Assembly (NCBI GenBank): GCA_032250905.1
Contig: JAVVEQ010000005.1
Span: forward strand, 1 to 64,000
Direction: 5' to 3'
From: Desulfotignum sp032250905
Lineage (GTDB): Bacteria; Desulfobacterota; Desulfobacteria; Desulfobacterales; Desulfobacteraceae
DNA length: 64,000 bases
Of this stretch, positions 27,252 to 35,266 are shown piece after piece; position 1 is the first letter of the stretch; the number at the start of each line of letters is the position of its first letter. The notes under the pieces are model-generated. The model was not told the origin of the DNA. It saw nothing but the letters and a program-made list of their open reading frames with translations, and made no database searches. The position numbers were made by a program, and so were the translations under genes.

Positions 27252-28189
27252 AAGGAGCGGGCCGCATGCCGGTGTGCGGGGCTCTCGGTGAGAACCGCTT
27301 CAAGTGCGGGAATCAGTTTTCGAAGAATGGTTTCCCCGTTCGGGTTGTCAATCAGGGCCACGGCGATGTAACGTCGCCATTCAGGCCCCCAGACCAGGAC
27401 CGAGTCGGAATGCCATGTTTTCCAGGTGCCGGATTTCCGGAAAACAAAGGCCTGGGGCACGGTTTTTTTAAGGGTGCTGACAAATTTGTGTTCAATCCCG
27501 GGGTTCACCAGGATTTCAAGCATCTCCCGGCTTCTTTCCCGGCTGATCAGTTTTCCCATGGCCAGCTGGTAATAAAACCGGCAGACCTGACTCGCGGTGG
27601 CCGCATGGCTCAATCCCTTAATCGGTTCAGGCAGGCGTCGGCCGGTTCTGGCATATTCCTTACCGACCCAGAGCCCCCCGCCCTGGGCCGCATCATAAAA
27701 TTCATACCCGTTCAGGGTCAGAACCTGTTGAATCCGTTCCATGCCCACTCTTTCGATCATGCGGGTGGCGGCATGGTTGTCTGATCTCCGGATCATGAGA
27801 TGCAGGTCCCTGGTTATTTCGGGTGTCTGTTCGAGCATCCGGTTTTCAAAACAGTAAAACGCAGCCAGAAGAATCGCGATCTTGGGAAGGCTGGCCGCAT
27901 AGATCATCTCATTGCCGTTCACCCCGGCAAAGCGTATTTCCGACGGATCTGCCAGATCGACCAGTCCCACGGTCATTTTTTTTTCGCGGATCAGCTTGCG
28001 CCAAAGCGGTGTCTGGTTCAGCCGCTGTTCAAGCTGGTCCTGCAGTTGTCTGTCCGCGAGCTCACACAGCGGTCTGACCAATTCAGGACTAAAGTTCAGC
28101 GGCAGCGGCAGGAACGGATGGGCTGTTTCGCTCCCCTCCAGAATGCCGGTCAGGGACAGCATCATCAAAATTACAACGATCTGTTTCAT
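27248..28189 (-). CDS. Exported class A beta-lactamase-like serine hydrolase
   Basis: 313 residues with an N-terminal signal (KQIVVILMMLSLTGILEG). The SxxK motif is SLPK (Ser100-Lys103), SDN is at 136-138 and KSG at 252-254, as in class A beta-lactamases and their non-resistance relatives (PF13354). The Glu of the omega loop is not obvious, so true beta-lactamase activity is doubtful. It is the first gene of a two-gene operon with the HEAT membrane protein (ATGA overlap). This is the second such hydrolase in 5 kb. Confidence 0.82.
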   Translation of the reverse strand: MKQIVVILMMLSLTGILEGSETAHPFLPLPLNFSPELVRPLCELADRQLQDQLEQRLNQTPLWRKLIREKKMTVGLVDLADPSEIRFAGVNGNEMIYAASLPKIAILLAAFYCFENRMLEQTPEITRDLHLMIRRSDNHAATRMIERVGMERIQQVLTLNGYEFYDAAQGGGLWVGKEYARTGRRLPEPIKGLSHAATASQVCRFYYQLAMGKLISRERSREMLEILVNPGIEHKFVSTLKKTVPQAFVFRKSGTWKTWHSDSVLVWGPEWRRYIAVALIDNPNGETILRKLIPALEAVLTESPAHRHAARSL

Positions 28190-28398
28190 TGGAATATCGG
28201 GGTACGCCTCGTCAGGTTAAATGATACCGCATACTCTACCAGATCGCGGGATGGCCTGTCAATCCTGAAGTATGGGTCGTTTCACCGGCAACAGCACCCC
28301 AAAGGCGGTGCCCCGGGGATTCCGATATCAGGATGGGGGTCACGATTTCCCGGAACAGCTCAAACGCCTTTTGCACGTCTGCCAGGGGAAACCCGGCA
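28190..28398. other. Intergenic region between ligase end and serine-hydrolase start
   Basis: Both flanking genes run on the minus strand, so this should hold the hydrolase promoter and possibly the ligase-operon terminator. I see no clear hairpin with a T-tract. A minus-strand stretch reading DAGFPLADVQKAFELFREI looks protein-like but has no supported start, and may be a relic. Confidence 0.35.
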
Positions 28399-30057
28399 TC
28401 AGGCCTGTTTCTTTTCCGTGATCTTTCGCAGCTCACTGTCTCTGACCTCCCGCCGCAGAAGTTTGCCCACCTTGGATTTGGGCAGCATGTCCCGGAACTC
28501 CACATAACCGGGTACTTTGTAGGATGCCAGGCGGTCGGCGCACCACTTGATCAACTCCACCCCGCCCACACCCCGGGCATCCTCCTTGAGCACAACGATG
28601 GCCTTGATGCGTTCACCGGTTTTTTCATCCGGCACGCCGATGACGCAGGCGTTGATGACCGTGGGATGGTCCTGGAGCACCGCCTCGATCTCCGAGGCGG
28701 ACACCCGGTACCCCTTGTGCTTGATGATGTCTGCGGACCGCTCCATGTACACCAGTTCGCCGTCCGGTTTGCAGGACACAAAATCTCCCATGCGGCAGTA
28801 AAGCTTATCGTTGACTTTCACATAGGTGCGCCGGGTCTCCTCGGGCTTGCCGTAGTATTCCTTGAGGGCATGGGGAGAGGAAACAAGCAGCTCGCCGCTT
28901 TCGCCGTCCTCCACACATTCCAGGGTCACCGGGTCCACCACGATGCATTCCCGGCTTTTCAACGGATACCCGATGGAACCGGAGGAAGGTTCGGTACCGA
29001 TTTTGCTGTAGGTTACATGCCCGGCCTCGGTGGAGCCGTAGACCTGGTAGATGGGCAGGTCATACAATTCCTTGAACCGGTTCATCACCTTGCCGGGCAG
29101 CACATCCCCGCCGCAGAAGCAGTATGTGAGAGAGGACAGGTCATACTGGTCCAGGCGGTCGTTTTCCAGTATCATCCGGTACAATGCCGGCACCCCCAGA
29201 AACCACCGGGCCCGGTATCTCTGAATCGATTCCAGGATGGCATCCACCTGTGGCTGGGGCATGAGCACCACCATGTTGCCCCGGTTCAGTCCGATGGCCA
29301 TGAAAAAACCCAGGGCCATGATGTGGAACAGCGGATTGATGGCGATATAGACATCTTTGCCTTCTTTGAGGTGGTCTCCGGCCACATCAAAGGTCACGTC
29401 GTTGATGTATGATGTGGCACCGGTATGGTTGCCCGGCACACCCTTGGGAAACCCGGTGGTGCCGCCTGTGTAGAGGATATAGGACAGGTCGGTCAATGGA
29501 TCCAGGGCCGGCTTGTCTGCTATTGGCGGTCCTTTTAACAGGGATTTGAAGGACAGGATCCGGTGATCATAGGTGACCCGGCCCGAGGGTACCCTGTCCA
29601 GAACCACGCCCATGGCCCGTTTCCAAACCGGCAGCAATTCAGTCAGGTGGGTGACAATGGCCCGTTTAAGTTCGGTTTTGCCGAAGGCTTCCTGGACATA
29701 CCCGAAATTGGTGTCCATGCAGATAATGGTGTCGGCCCCGGAATCATTGATCATGTAAGCGATCTCATGGGAGGTGTAGATGGGGGATACCGGCACCATC
29801 ACGGCACCGGCTTTCTGGATACCCAGAAACGCGATAAGCCACTGGATGCAGTTGGGAATATACAGCAGCACCTTGTCCCCCTTATCAATGCCCAGCGTCT
29901 GGAGTCCGCCGGCAAACCGTTCGGTGAGATCATGCAGCCGCCGGTAGGAGAAATTTTCTCCCAGATATACCACGGCGGTATTGTCCGGATAGGTATCGCT
30001 CATCAGATCAAAACGCGAATAGGACAGTTCTTTTTCAAGGGGTATTGTGTCGACCAT
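28399..30057 (-). CDS. bamY: Acyl/aryl-CoA ligase, probable benzoate-type CoA ligase (BamY-like)
   Basis: AMP-forming CoA ligase that would activate a carboxylic acid with ATP and CoA in the cytoplasm. 552 residues. Adenylation motifs are intact: YTGGTTGFPKG, YGSTEAGH, MGDFVSCKPDGELVYMERS, KHKGYRVSASEIE and the catalytic Lys motif PKSKVGKLLRRE near the C-terminus. It is the last gene of the livKHMGF-type operon, 12 bases after livF, which suggests that the imported compound is its substrate. With a complete bam reductase operon 16 kb away, benzoate or a related aromatic acid is likely. The overall sequence resembles BamY of Geobacter as I recall it. Substrate assignment is inference; a medium/long-chain acid ligase remains possible. 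Confidence 0.72.
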   Translation of the reverse strand: MVDTIPLEKELSYSRFDLMSDTYPDNTAVVYLGENFSYRRLHDLTERFAGGLQTLGIDKGDKVLLYIPNCIQWLIAFLGIQKAGAVMVPVSPIYTSHEIAYMINDSGADTIICMDTNFGYVQEAFGKTELKRAIVTHLTELLPVWKRAMGVVLDRVPSGRVTYDHRILSFKSLLKGPPIADKPALDPLTDLSYILYTGGTTGFPKGVPGNHTGATSYINDVTFDVAGDHLKEGKDVYIAINPLFHIMALGFFMAIGLNRGNMVVLMPQPQVDAILESIQRYRARWFLGVPALYRMILENDRLDQYDLSSLTYCFCGGDVLPGKVMNRFKELYDLPIYQVYGSTEAGHVTYSKIGTEPSSGSIGYPLKSRECIVVDPVTLECVEDGESGELLVSSPHALKEYYGKPEETRRTYVKVNDKLYCRMGDFVSCKPDGELVYMERSADIIKHKGYRVSASEIEAVLQDHPTVINACVIGVPDEKTGERIKAIVVLKEDARGVGGVELIKWCADRLASYKVPGYVEFRDMLPKSKVGKLLRREVRDSELRKITEKKQA

Positions 30058-30069
30058 GGGTGCTCCTTA

Positions 30070-30819
30070 TTATGACATGCCGAAATAGGCGGATTTCACA
30101 TCCGGGTTGTCCATGAGTTCGTCTCGGGTGCCTTCCATGACTGCGGCCCCGTTTTCCAGGATATAGGCATAATCCACAATGGGGAACACCGGCCGGGCGT
30201 ACTGTTCGGCCACGATGATGGAGATATCGCTTTCCTCCTGGATTTTTTTGACGGCCCGGATCAATGTGGCCTGCATCAGCGGGCTCAATCCCATGAGGGG
30301 TTCATCCAGGAGCAGGATTTTGGGTTGTGCCATCAGGGCCCGGCCGATGGCCACCATCTGCTGTTCCCCGCCGCTTAAGAATCCGGCCAGGCGTTTCTGG
30401 AGACGTGTCAGGGCCGGGAACAGGGCCATGACAAACTCCAGGCTGACCTTTGCCTGTTCCTTTGTGGCCAGATATCCGCCGATGCGAAGGTTTTCCATGA
30501 CCGAGCTTTCGCTGAACAACCTCCGCCGTTCCGGGCAGAGCACGATCCCTGCCCGGGCCCGGTCACTGGGCTTCATGTTCATGATATCACGGCCTTCGAA
30601 ATCCAGCTGTCCGTAAAGGGTAATCCGCTCGCCCCCGGCCATTTTTTCTTTTTTCTGGATATCCAGCATGATGCCGGACAGCGAATACATCAACGTGGAC
30701 TTGCCGGCGGAATTGGCCCCGAACACTCCGGTGATCCTGTTTTTCCGGCAGGTGATGCTGATGTTGTTCAAGGCCAGCATGTTTTCATAAAACACCATCA
30801 GGTCCGTGGCTTCAAGCAT
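30070..30819 (-). CDS. livF: Branched-chain amino acid-type ABC transporter ATP-binding protein (LivF family)
   Basis: 249-residue ABC ATPase of the HAAT family. Walker A is GANSAGKST, the signature is FLSGGEQQMVAIGRAL and Walker B is KILLLDEPLMGLSP. The start (ATG 30819) overlaps the livG stop by 8 bases. It pairs with LivG to power the LivHM permease. In this operon the cargo is more likely an aromatic or other organic acid than leucine, because the following gene is a CoA ligase. Confidence 0.9.
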   Translation of the reverse strand: MLEATDLMVFYENMLALNNISITCRKNRITGVFGANSAGKSTLMYSLSGIMLDIQKKEKMAGGERITLYGQLDFEGRDIMNMKPSDRARAGIVLCPERRRLFSESSVMENLRIGGYLATKEQAKVSLEFVMALFPALTRLQKRLAGFLSGGEQQMVAIGRALMAQPKILLLDEPLMGLSPLMQATLIRAVKKIQEESDISIIVAEQYARPVFPIVDYAYILENGAAVMEGTRDELMDNPDVKSAYFGMS

Positions 30820-31615
30820 AGGTCATGACCTCCTCGATTTTTTCCGATCCGAAATAGGCTTCTTTGACCCGGTCGTCCGCCATGACTTCTTCCGGGGTGC
30901 CCTCCACCAGTTTTTCCCCGAAATTGAGCACCATGACCCGGTTGGCCACCTGGAACAGCTCCCGAAGGCGGTGTTCGATCATCACGATGGTGATGCCGTC
31001 ATCCTGGAGCCGTTCGATCAATGGGACCATGGATGCGATTTCACTCATGGAAAGACCTGAAAAAATCTCGTCGCAGATCAGGATTTCCGGTTTCAGGGCC
31101 AGGCACCGGGCCAGCTCCAGGCGCTTAAGGTACCCGGTAGGCAGTGTGGAAGTGGTTTTGAACGGGATATAGGAATCGCGCTCAAACCCGATTTCCTCCA
31201 GGATATCGATGGCGATGGTCTTGCGGTCCCCCAGATTTCCTCCACCCCGCCATCCCCCGGTACGGCGGGCCCTTGGGGAAAAAAGGGGGATCACCAGGTT
31301 TTTAAAGGCCGGCAGGCTGTAGTAAGGCCGCATGATCTGGAAAGTCCGGGTAATCCCCATGTCCGCAATCTTGTGGGGTTTTTTCCCGGTGATGTCCTTG
31401 CCCTTGAAATAAATGTGCCCCCCGGACGGGCGGATAAACCCGGTGATGGCATTGACAGTAGTGGTTTTGCCCGAGCCGTTGGGACCGATGATGCCCAGGA
31501 CCTCCCCTTCATGTACGTCCAGGTCCACATGGGAGAGTGCCGCCACCCCCCCGAATGTCTTGGATACATTTTCCATGCGCAGCATGGGCGGTGTCTGATT
31601 CGAGTTGAGTTTCAT
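30812..31615 (-). CDS. livG: Branched-chain amino acid-type ABC transporter ATP-binding protein (LivG family)
   Basis: 267 residues from ATG at 31615, chosen because it overlaps the livM stop (ATGA); a GTG at 31627 is possible. Walker A is GPNGSGKTT and Walker B is EILICDEIFSGLS. The ABC signature is degenerate (LPTGYLKRLELAR instead of LSxGQ), and the LivG-type C-terminal extension is present. It forms the asymmetric ATPase pair with LivF. Confidence 0.88.
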   Translation of the reverse strand: MKLNSNQTPPMLRMENVSKTFGGVAALSHVDLDVHEGEVLGIIGPNGSGKTTTVNAITGFIRPSGGHIYFKGKDITGKKPHKIADMGITRTFQIMRPYYSLPAFKNLVIPLFSPRARRTGGWRGGGNLGDRKTIAIDILEEIGFERDSYIPFKTTSTLPTGYLKRLELARCLALKPEILICDEIFSGLSMSEIASMVPLIERLQDDGITIVMIEHRLRELFQVANRVMVLNFGEKLVEGTPEEVMADDRVKEAYFGSEKIEEVMTYA

Positions 31616-32625
31616 ACCTGGGTCCACCTTTCAATCTGTTCATATTTCCGTTTGGCAAAAGCCATGATCCCGTCACTGCGGAACAGGATGAACGCCACCA
31701 GGATGGATGCGTAGAAAACGATGCGCAGGGTGCCGAAATCCCGCAGGAGTTCGGATATCGGCACCAGGATCAAGCATCCGATCACCGGTCCCGCAAGGGT
31801 CCCGGCCCCACCGATTACGGTGGCGGCAATGGGCAGGATGGAAAAATCCAGGGCAAACTGGGAGATGCCCGACCACATGTAGATATGGGTCAGGCAGGCG
31901 CCTGCCAGGCACCCCATGGCCGAGGCAATGAACACGGCCAGCGCCTTGTAATGGGTGATGTTGATGCCCGAGGCCCGCACCGCCTGGTCATTGTCCATGA
32001 TCGCAGTGAAGATCAGGCCCATGTCCGTGTTCACCAGGCGACGCAGTCCGAACAGGAACACCAGCAGGATTCCCACCACAAAATACTGCTCCACGAATGC
32101 GGAAGAAAAACTGTCGATGCCCAGGATCCCGTCGGTGCCGCCGAACAGGTCAAACGCCTCGATGATCCGTGCCATGAACAGGGGATACATCAGCGTGACA
32201 ATGGCGAAATAAACCCCTCTCAACGGCAGGCAGGGCAGCAGGAGAAGGGTGCAGAACCCGCCGCCGGCAATGGCTGCCAGAGGAATGGTTACCAGCGGCG
32301 GCATCCCGAAATACGCATTGAAGATGCCGGCGATATATCCGCCCACACCGATGAAAAACGCCCCGCCCAGACAGACCAGCCCCACGTAATGGGCAAGAAA
32401 GTCAAAGCTGATGGCCACCATGGCATAGATGCAGACAATAGAGATGACCCGCTGCCAGTAGAGGCCCGGCATGAGAAGGGGCAACGCCAGCAGCCCGGCA
32501 ATCAAAATAAACCGGGGGGCAATCAGGTAAGCCATCTCCCGCCAGGACAGCAGTGCATAGAGGCCGTCGGACCGGACCTTGATCCCCCGGTCGATGCGTT
32601 CTTTTCTTCTGTTTTCTTTGCTCAT
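31612..32625 (-). CDS. livM: Branched-chain amino acid-type ABC transporter permease (LivM family)
   Basis: 337 residues from ATG 32625, which overlaps the livH stop (ATGA). The frame is open further upstream but only through livH coding sequence. About eight to ten membrane helices follow a short basic N-terminus (KENRRKERIDRG). The EAA-like cytoplasmic loop GLIFTAIMDNDQAVRASGINITHYK is typical of LivM. It partners LivH in the membrane pore. Confidence 0.9.
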   Translation of the reverse strand: MSKENRRKERIDRGIKVRSDGLYALLSWREMAYLIAPRFILIAGLLALPLLMPGLYWQRVISIVCIYAMVAISFDFLAHYVGLVCLGGAFFIGVGGYIAGIFNAYFGMPPLVTIPLAAIAGGGFCTLLLLPCLPLRGVYFAIVTLMYPLFMARIIEAFDLFGGTDGILGIDSFSSAFVEQYFVVGILLVFLFGLRRLVNTDMGLIFTAIMDNDQAVRASGINITHYKALAVFIASAMGCLAGACLTHIYMWSGISQFALDFSILPIAATVIGGAGTLAGPVIGCLILVPISELLRDFGTLRIVFYASILVAFILFRSDGIMAFAKRKYEQIERWTQV

Positions 32626-33488
32626 ACCCTGTCCTCCAGTTCCTTTTGCTGGCCGAACAGGCCGGATGGTTTTAAAATCAGGGTCAGTATAATGGCCAGA
32701 AGGGCGACAACCATCTGGAAATGAGATCCCAGGAAGACCACGCTCAGGATCTGGGCGTACCCGATGATGAAGGCGGCAAAAAATGCCCCCATCCAGGAGC
32801 CCAGGCCCCCTACAATGCACACGGCAATGGACATGATCAGCACATGGTAACCGGATTCCACCACAATGTTGCCCAAAGGCAGGATGGTGATGGCCGCCAC
32901 CCCGGCCAGGATTGCGCCGAACCCCATGGCCAGCATGGCCATGAAATCGGAATCAATACCCAGCATGAGGGCGGCCCGCTCATCCTGGGCCATGCCCTGG
33001 AGGGCCAGGCCCAGTTTGGTGAAATGGGTGAACAGCCACAGCCCTGCCACCAGCAGAATGCCGATGATCACCATGACAATTCGGTGATAATCCACCGGCA
33101 CCCCGCCGATGACCACCATGCCGTCCATAAATACGGGCAAGGTATAGGTCATGCCCCGGAATCCCCCGTACCGAAGGCCCTCCAGAATGGCCAGGCCAAT
33201 GGCATAGGAGCTGATGATTTCCGAGATGCTCATGCCCCGTACCCGGATCAGCACCAGGCGGTACATGAGAATACCCAGAATCCCGTTGGCCGCCAGGGAG
33301 AGCACAATGGCCAGGCCATAAGGCAGCCCCAGTTTCTGGAGCAGGGTCCAGGTGACGAACCCGCAGATGATGTACAATGCCCCATGGGCGAAATTAGGCA
33401 CCCGGCTGATCCCGTACACCATGGCGAACCCCAGGCCCATCAAGGCCAGGGACACGGAGTTGATGGTCCCGTAGACAAGAATTTCCAT
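32622..33488 (-). CDS. livH: Branched-chain amino acid-type ABC transporter permease (LivH family)
   Basis: 288 residues with about eight membrane helices. It opens with the LivH-typical VYGTINSVSLALMGLGFAMV, then SRVPNFAHGALYIICGF, and has the loop ALQGMAQDERAALMLGIDSD. It lies 56 bases downstream of the binding-protein gene and is translationally coupled to livM. Confidence 0.9.
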   Translation of the reverse strand: MEILVYGTINSVSLALMGLGFAMVYGISRVPNFAHGALYIICGFVTWTLLQKLGLPYGLAIVLSLAANGILGILMYRLVLIRVRGMSISEIISSYAIGLAILEGLRYGGFRGMTYTLPVFMDGMVVIGGVPVDYHRIVMVIIGILLVAGLWLFTHFTKLGLALQGMAQDERAALMLGIDSDFMAMLAMGFGAILAGVAAITILPLGNIVVESGYHVLIMSIAVCIVGGLGSWMGAFFAAFIIGYAQILSVVFLGSHFQMVVALLAIILTLILKPSGLFGQQKELEDRV

Positions 33489-33544
33489 AACACGATTTTC
33501 CCAGGTTCAAGGGTCAAAAGAACAGTGTTGCCGTAAGCCGCCGT

Positions 33545-34816
33545 CTATTGATTCATCCATGGCGGCAGCAGTATTTCTCCTTTTGCGATGCTTTTGGGAT
33601 ACACCACCACCCGTTTGCCGTCCTGCCATTGCAGGATGGATCCCACTGCCCCTTCCTTCGGGTCGGTGGCGGGAATCACCTGGTGGGTTTTGGGATCAAA
33701 CCGGAGCCGGCCGTATACGCCCATCATATCTATATTTTCCAGGGCCGTGACCACCTTGTCCGAGTCAATGGTGCCGGCCCGCTCGATGGCGTCCTTGAGG
33801 GCATATACTGCCATGTAGGAGGAAGATGCCCCCAGGCCTTCCGGTTCGACTCCCCATTTCTCCGCATAGGCATTGTAGAATTTCATGGTCCAGGGGGTGG
33901 CCTCGGACGGTGCGTTGCCCGCGTTGACCACGTTGCAAAGGGTGTATTCCCCTTTGCCTTCTGTGGCATCCCAGAATCCGGGCTGTTCCGCCGCCGCCAG
34001 GGTGGAGCCGAAAGGCAGGGCCGGGATTTTCAAATCATACCACTGTTTGAGCAGAATCGCGCTTTCCGGCATGTCCATCCATATGTTGATGATCTGAGCC
34101 CCGGTGGATTTGGCTTTGAGCAGCCCCATGGAAAAATCGGTGGCCCCGGTGGGATAGATTTCCGTGCCGGTGACCTCAAACCCCTTGGAACCGGCCACCT
34201 TGCCCATGACTTCGGCCGCGCCCCTGGCATGGGAAACATCCTGGGCCATGATGAACACCTTGGTCAGGCCGTATTTTTCCTTGAGATCCGCAAAATTGGC
34301 GATGATTTCGCCGATGAGATTCACGGCTTCCCCGTGGATCCGGAAACAGTATTTGAACTTGTCGTAATTGGCCTCCACGGTTTTGTGATATTTGGGGGTG
34401 AGCACCCCCGAGGTGACGATGGAGACTTTTTTGTGTTTGGACAAAAGCGACATGGCAGCCAGTGCTGCCTCGGAACGGTTGGGGCCGCCCACGATAAAAT
34501 CCGCCCCCTTGCTGAGAATCAGCCGCTCCACCGCCATGAGGGCTTCGCTCACCGGGACGCCGGGTTCCAGGTCCCGGGTATCGATTACCTCCACGGCAAA
34601 GGGTCTTTTTTTATCGCCCACAGCCACACCCCCCTGGGCATTGATCTCATCCACGGCCAGCCGGATGCCCCGTTCCGCATCCCAGCCGTACAAATATGCC
34701 GAAGAAAGAGGAGCCCCCAGCACAATGGGCTTTTGAGCCGCTGCCGGCCCGCACCACAGAACCATGCCCGCCAGTGCGAGCAGGGCAAACCACATACCTG
34801 ACCTGATACGCTTCAT
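33545..34816 (-). CDS. Periplasmic substrate-binding protein of LivK-type ABC importer
   Basis: 423 residues with a clear signal peptide ending near CGPAAAQ. The mature part has the type I periplasmic-binding fold: PIVLGAPLSSAYLYGWDAERGIRLAVDEIN, GPNRSEAALAAMSLLSKHKK and TGATDFSMGLLKAKSTGAQ. First gene of the transporter-ligase operon. Relatives in aromatic degraders bind benzoate or hydroxybenzoates, but ligand residues cannot be assigned here. Confidence 0.88.
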   Translation of the reverse strand: MKRIRSGMWFALLALAGMVLWCGPAAAQKPIVLGAPLSSAYLYGWDAERGIRLAVDEINAQGGVAVGDKKRPFAVEVIDTRDLEPGVPVSEALMAVERLILSKGADFIVGGPNRSEAALAAMSLLSKHKKVSIVTSGVLTPKYHKTVEANYDKFKYCFRIHGEAVNLIGEIIANFADLKEKYGLTKVFIMAQDVSHARGAAEVMGKVAGSKGFEVTGTEIYPTGATDFSMGLLKAKSTGAQIINIWMDMPESAILLKQWYDLKIPALPFGSTLAAAEQPGFWDATEGKGEYTLCNVVNAGNAPSEATPWTMKFYNAYAEKWGVEPEGLGASSSYMAVYALKDAIERAGTIDSDKVVTALENIDMMGVYGRLRFDPKTHQVIPATDPKEGAVGSILQWQDGKRVVVYPKSIAKGEILLPPWMNQ

Positions 34817-35266
34817 AACCTTTTCTCCTTATGCATGAAATCAGCACCATCATTGGTACTGTTTTTTATGGCATATATTTTCGGGGTGGGGGTAAAATCC
34901 CCCGTATCATGGCTTCATCAGGGGCCGGTGGGAAAAGGAGCGTCAGGTAACGGACCGGTTCTGGTACAATGGCTCCGGGCAATGGCAAAGGACTGTGCTA
35001 TGGTTTTTTTGTTTTGTGTCCTGTATTAAAAGGCAAACAGTATGACATAATTACATTCTGAAACCCAAAAATCAAATGATTTGCTTTCATTTTATGGAAG
35101 GTTCCGTTTTTCAGGTTTTCGGGCGCATATCTGTGACCGTACTATGCGAATTGTCACTCAAAGTCAAGTCCGGGGCACTGATTTATCGGTGGGATATTTG
35201 TAAAGAATATGATATGTTTCTCTGGTTATGTATGAACAGACTGCCAGAAATTGATAGACAGAAACG
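34817..35266. promoter_or_regulatory. Divergent intergenic region upstream of livK operon and tamB
   Basis: 450 bases without a supportable gene. On the minus strand TTGACT (35167-35162) and CATAGT (35146-35141), spaced 15 bases, could serve the livK operon. TTACATT near 35051-35057 matches one arm of the palindrome found at the TRAP and bam promoters, with 9 of 13 positions overall, which is too weak to call an operator. A TATGAT box near 35208 could serve tamB. All of this is tentative. Confidence 0.28.

Noticed and set aside
27248..28189. Antibiotic-resistance beta-lactamase
   Set aside because: The SxxK, SDN and KSG motifs are present, but no omega-loop Glu is evident. The operon context with a membrane HEAT protein points to an envelope role.
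28236..28505. Small minus-strand gene between the ligase and the serine hydrolase
   Set aside because: Part looks protein-like, but it overlaps the ligase end in another frame and lacks a start signal. At most it is a relic.
32626..32820. Longer LivM N-terminus
   Set aside because: It lies wholly inside livH coding sequence, and the ATGA overlap at 32622-32625 gives the normal coupled start.
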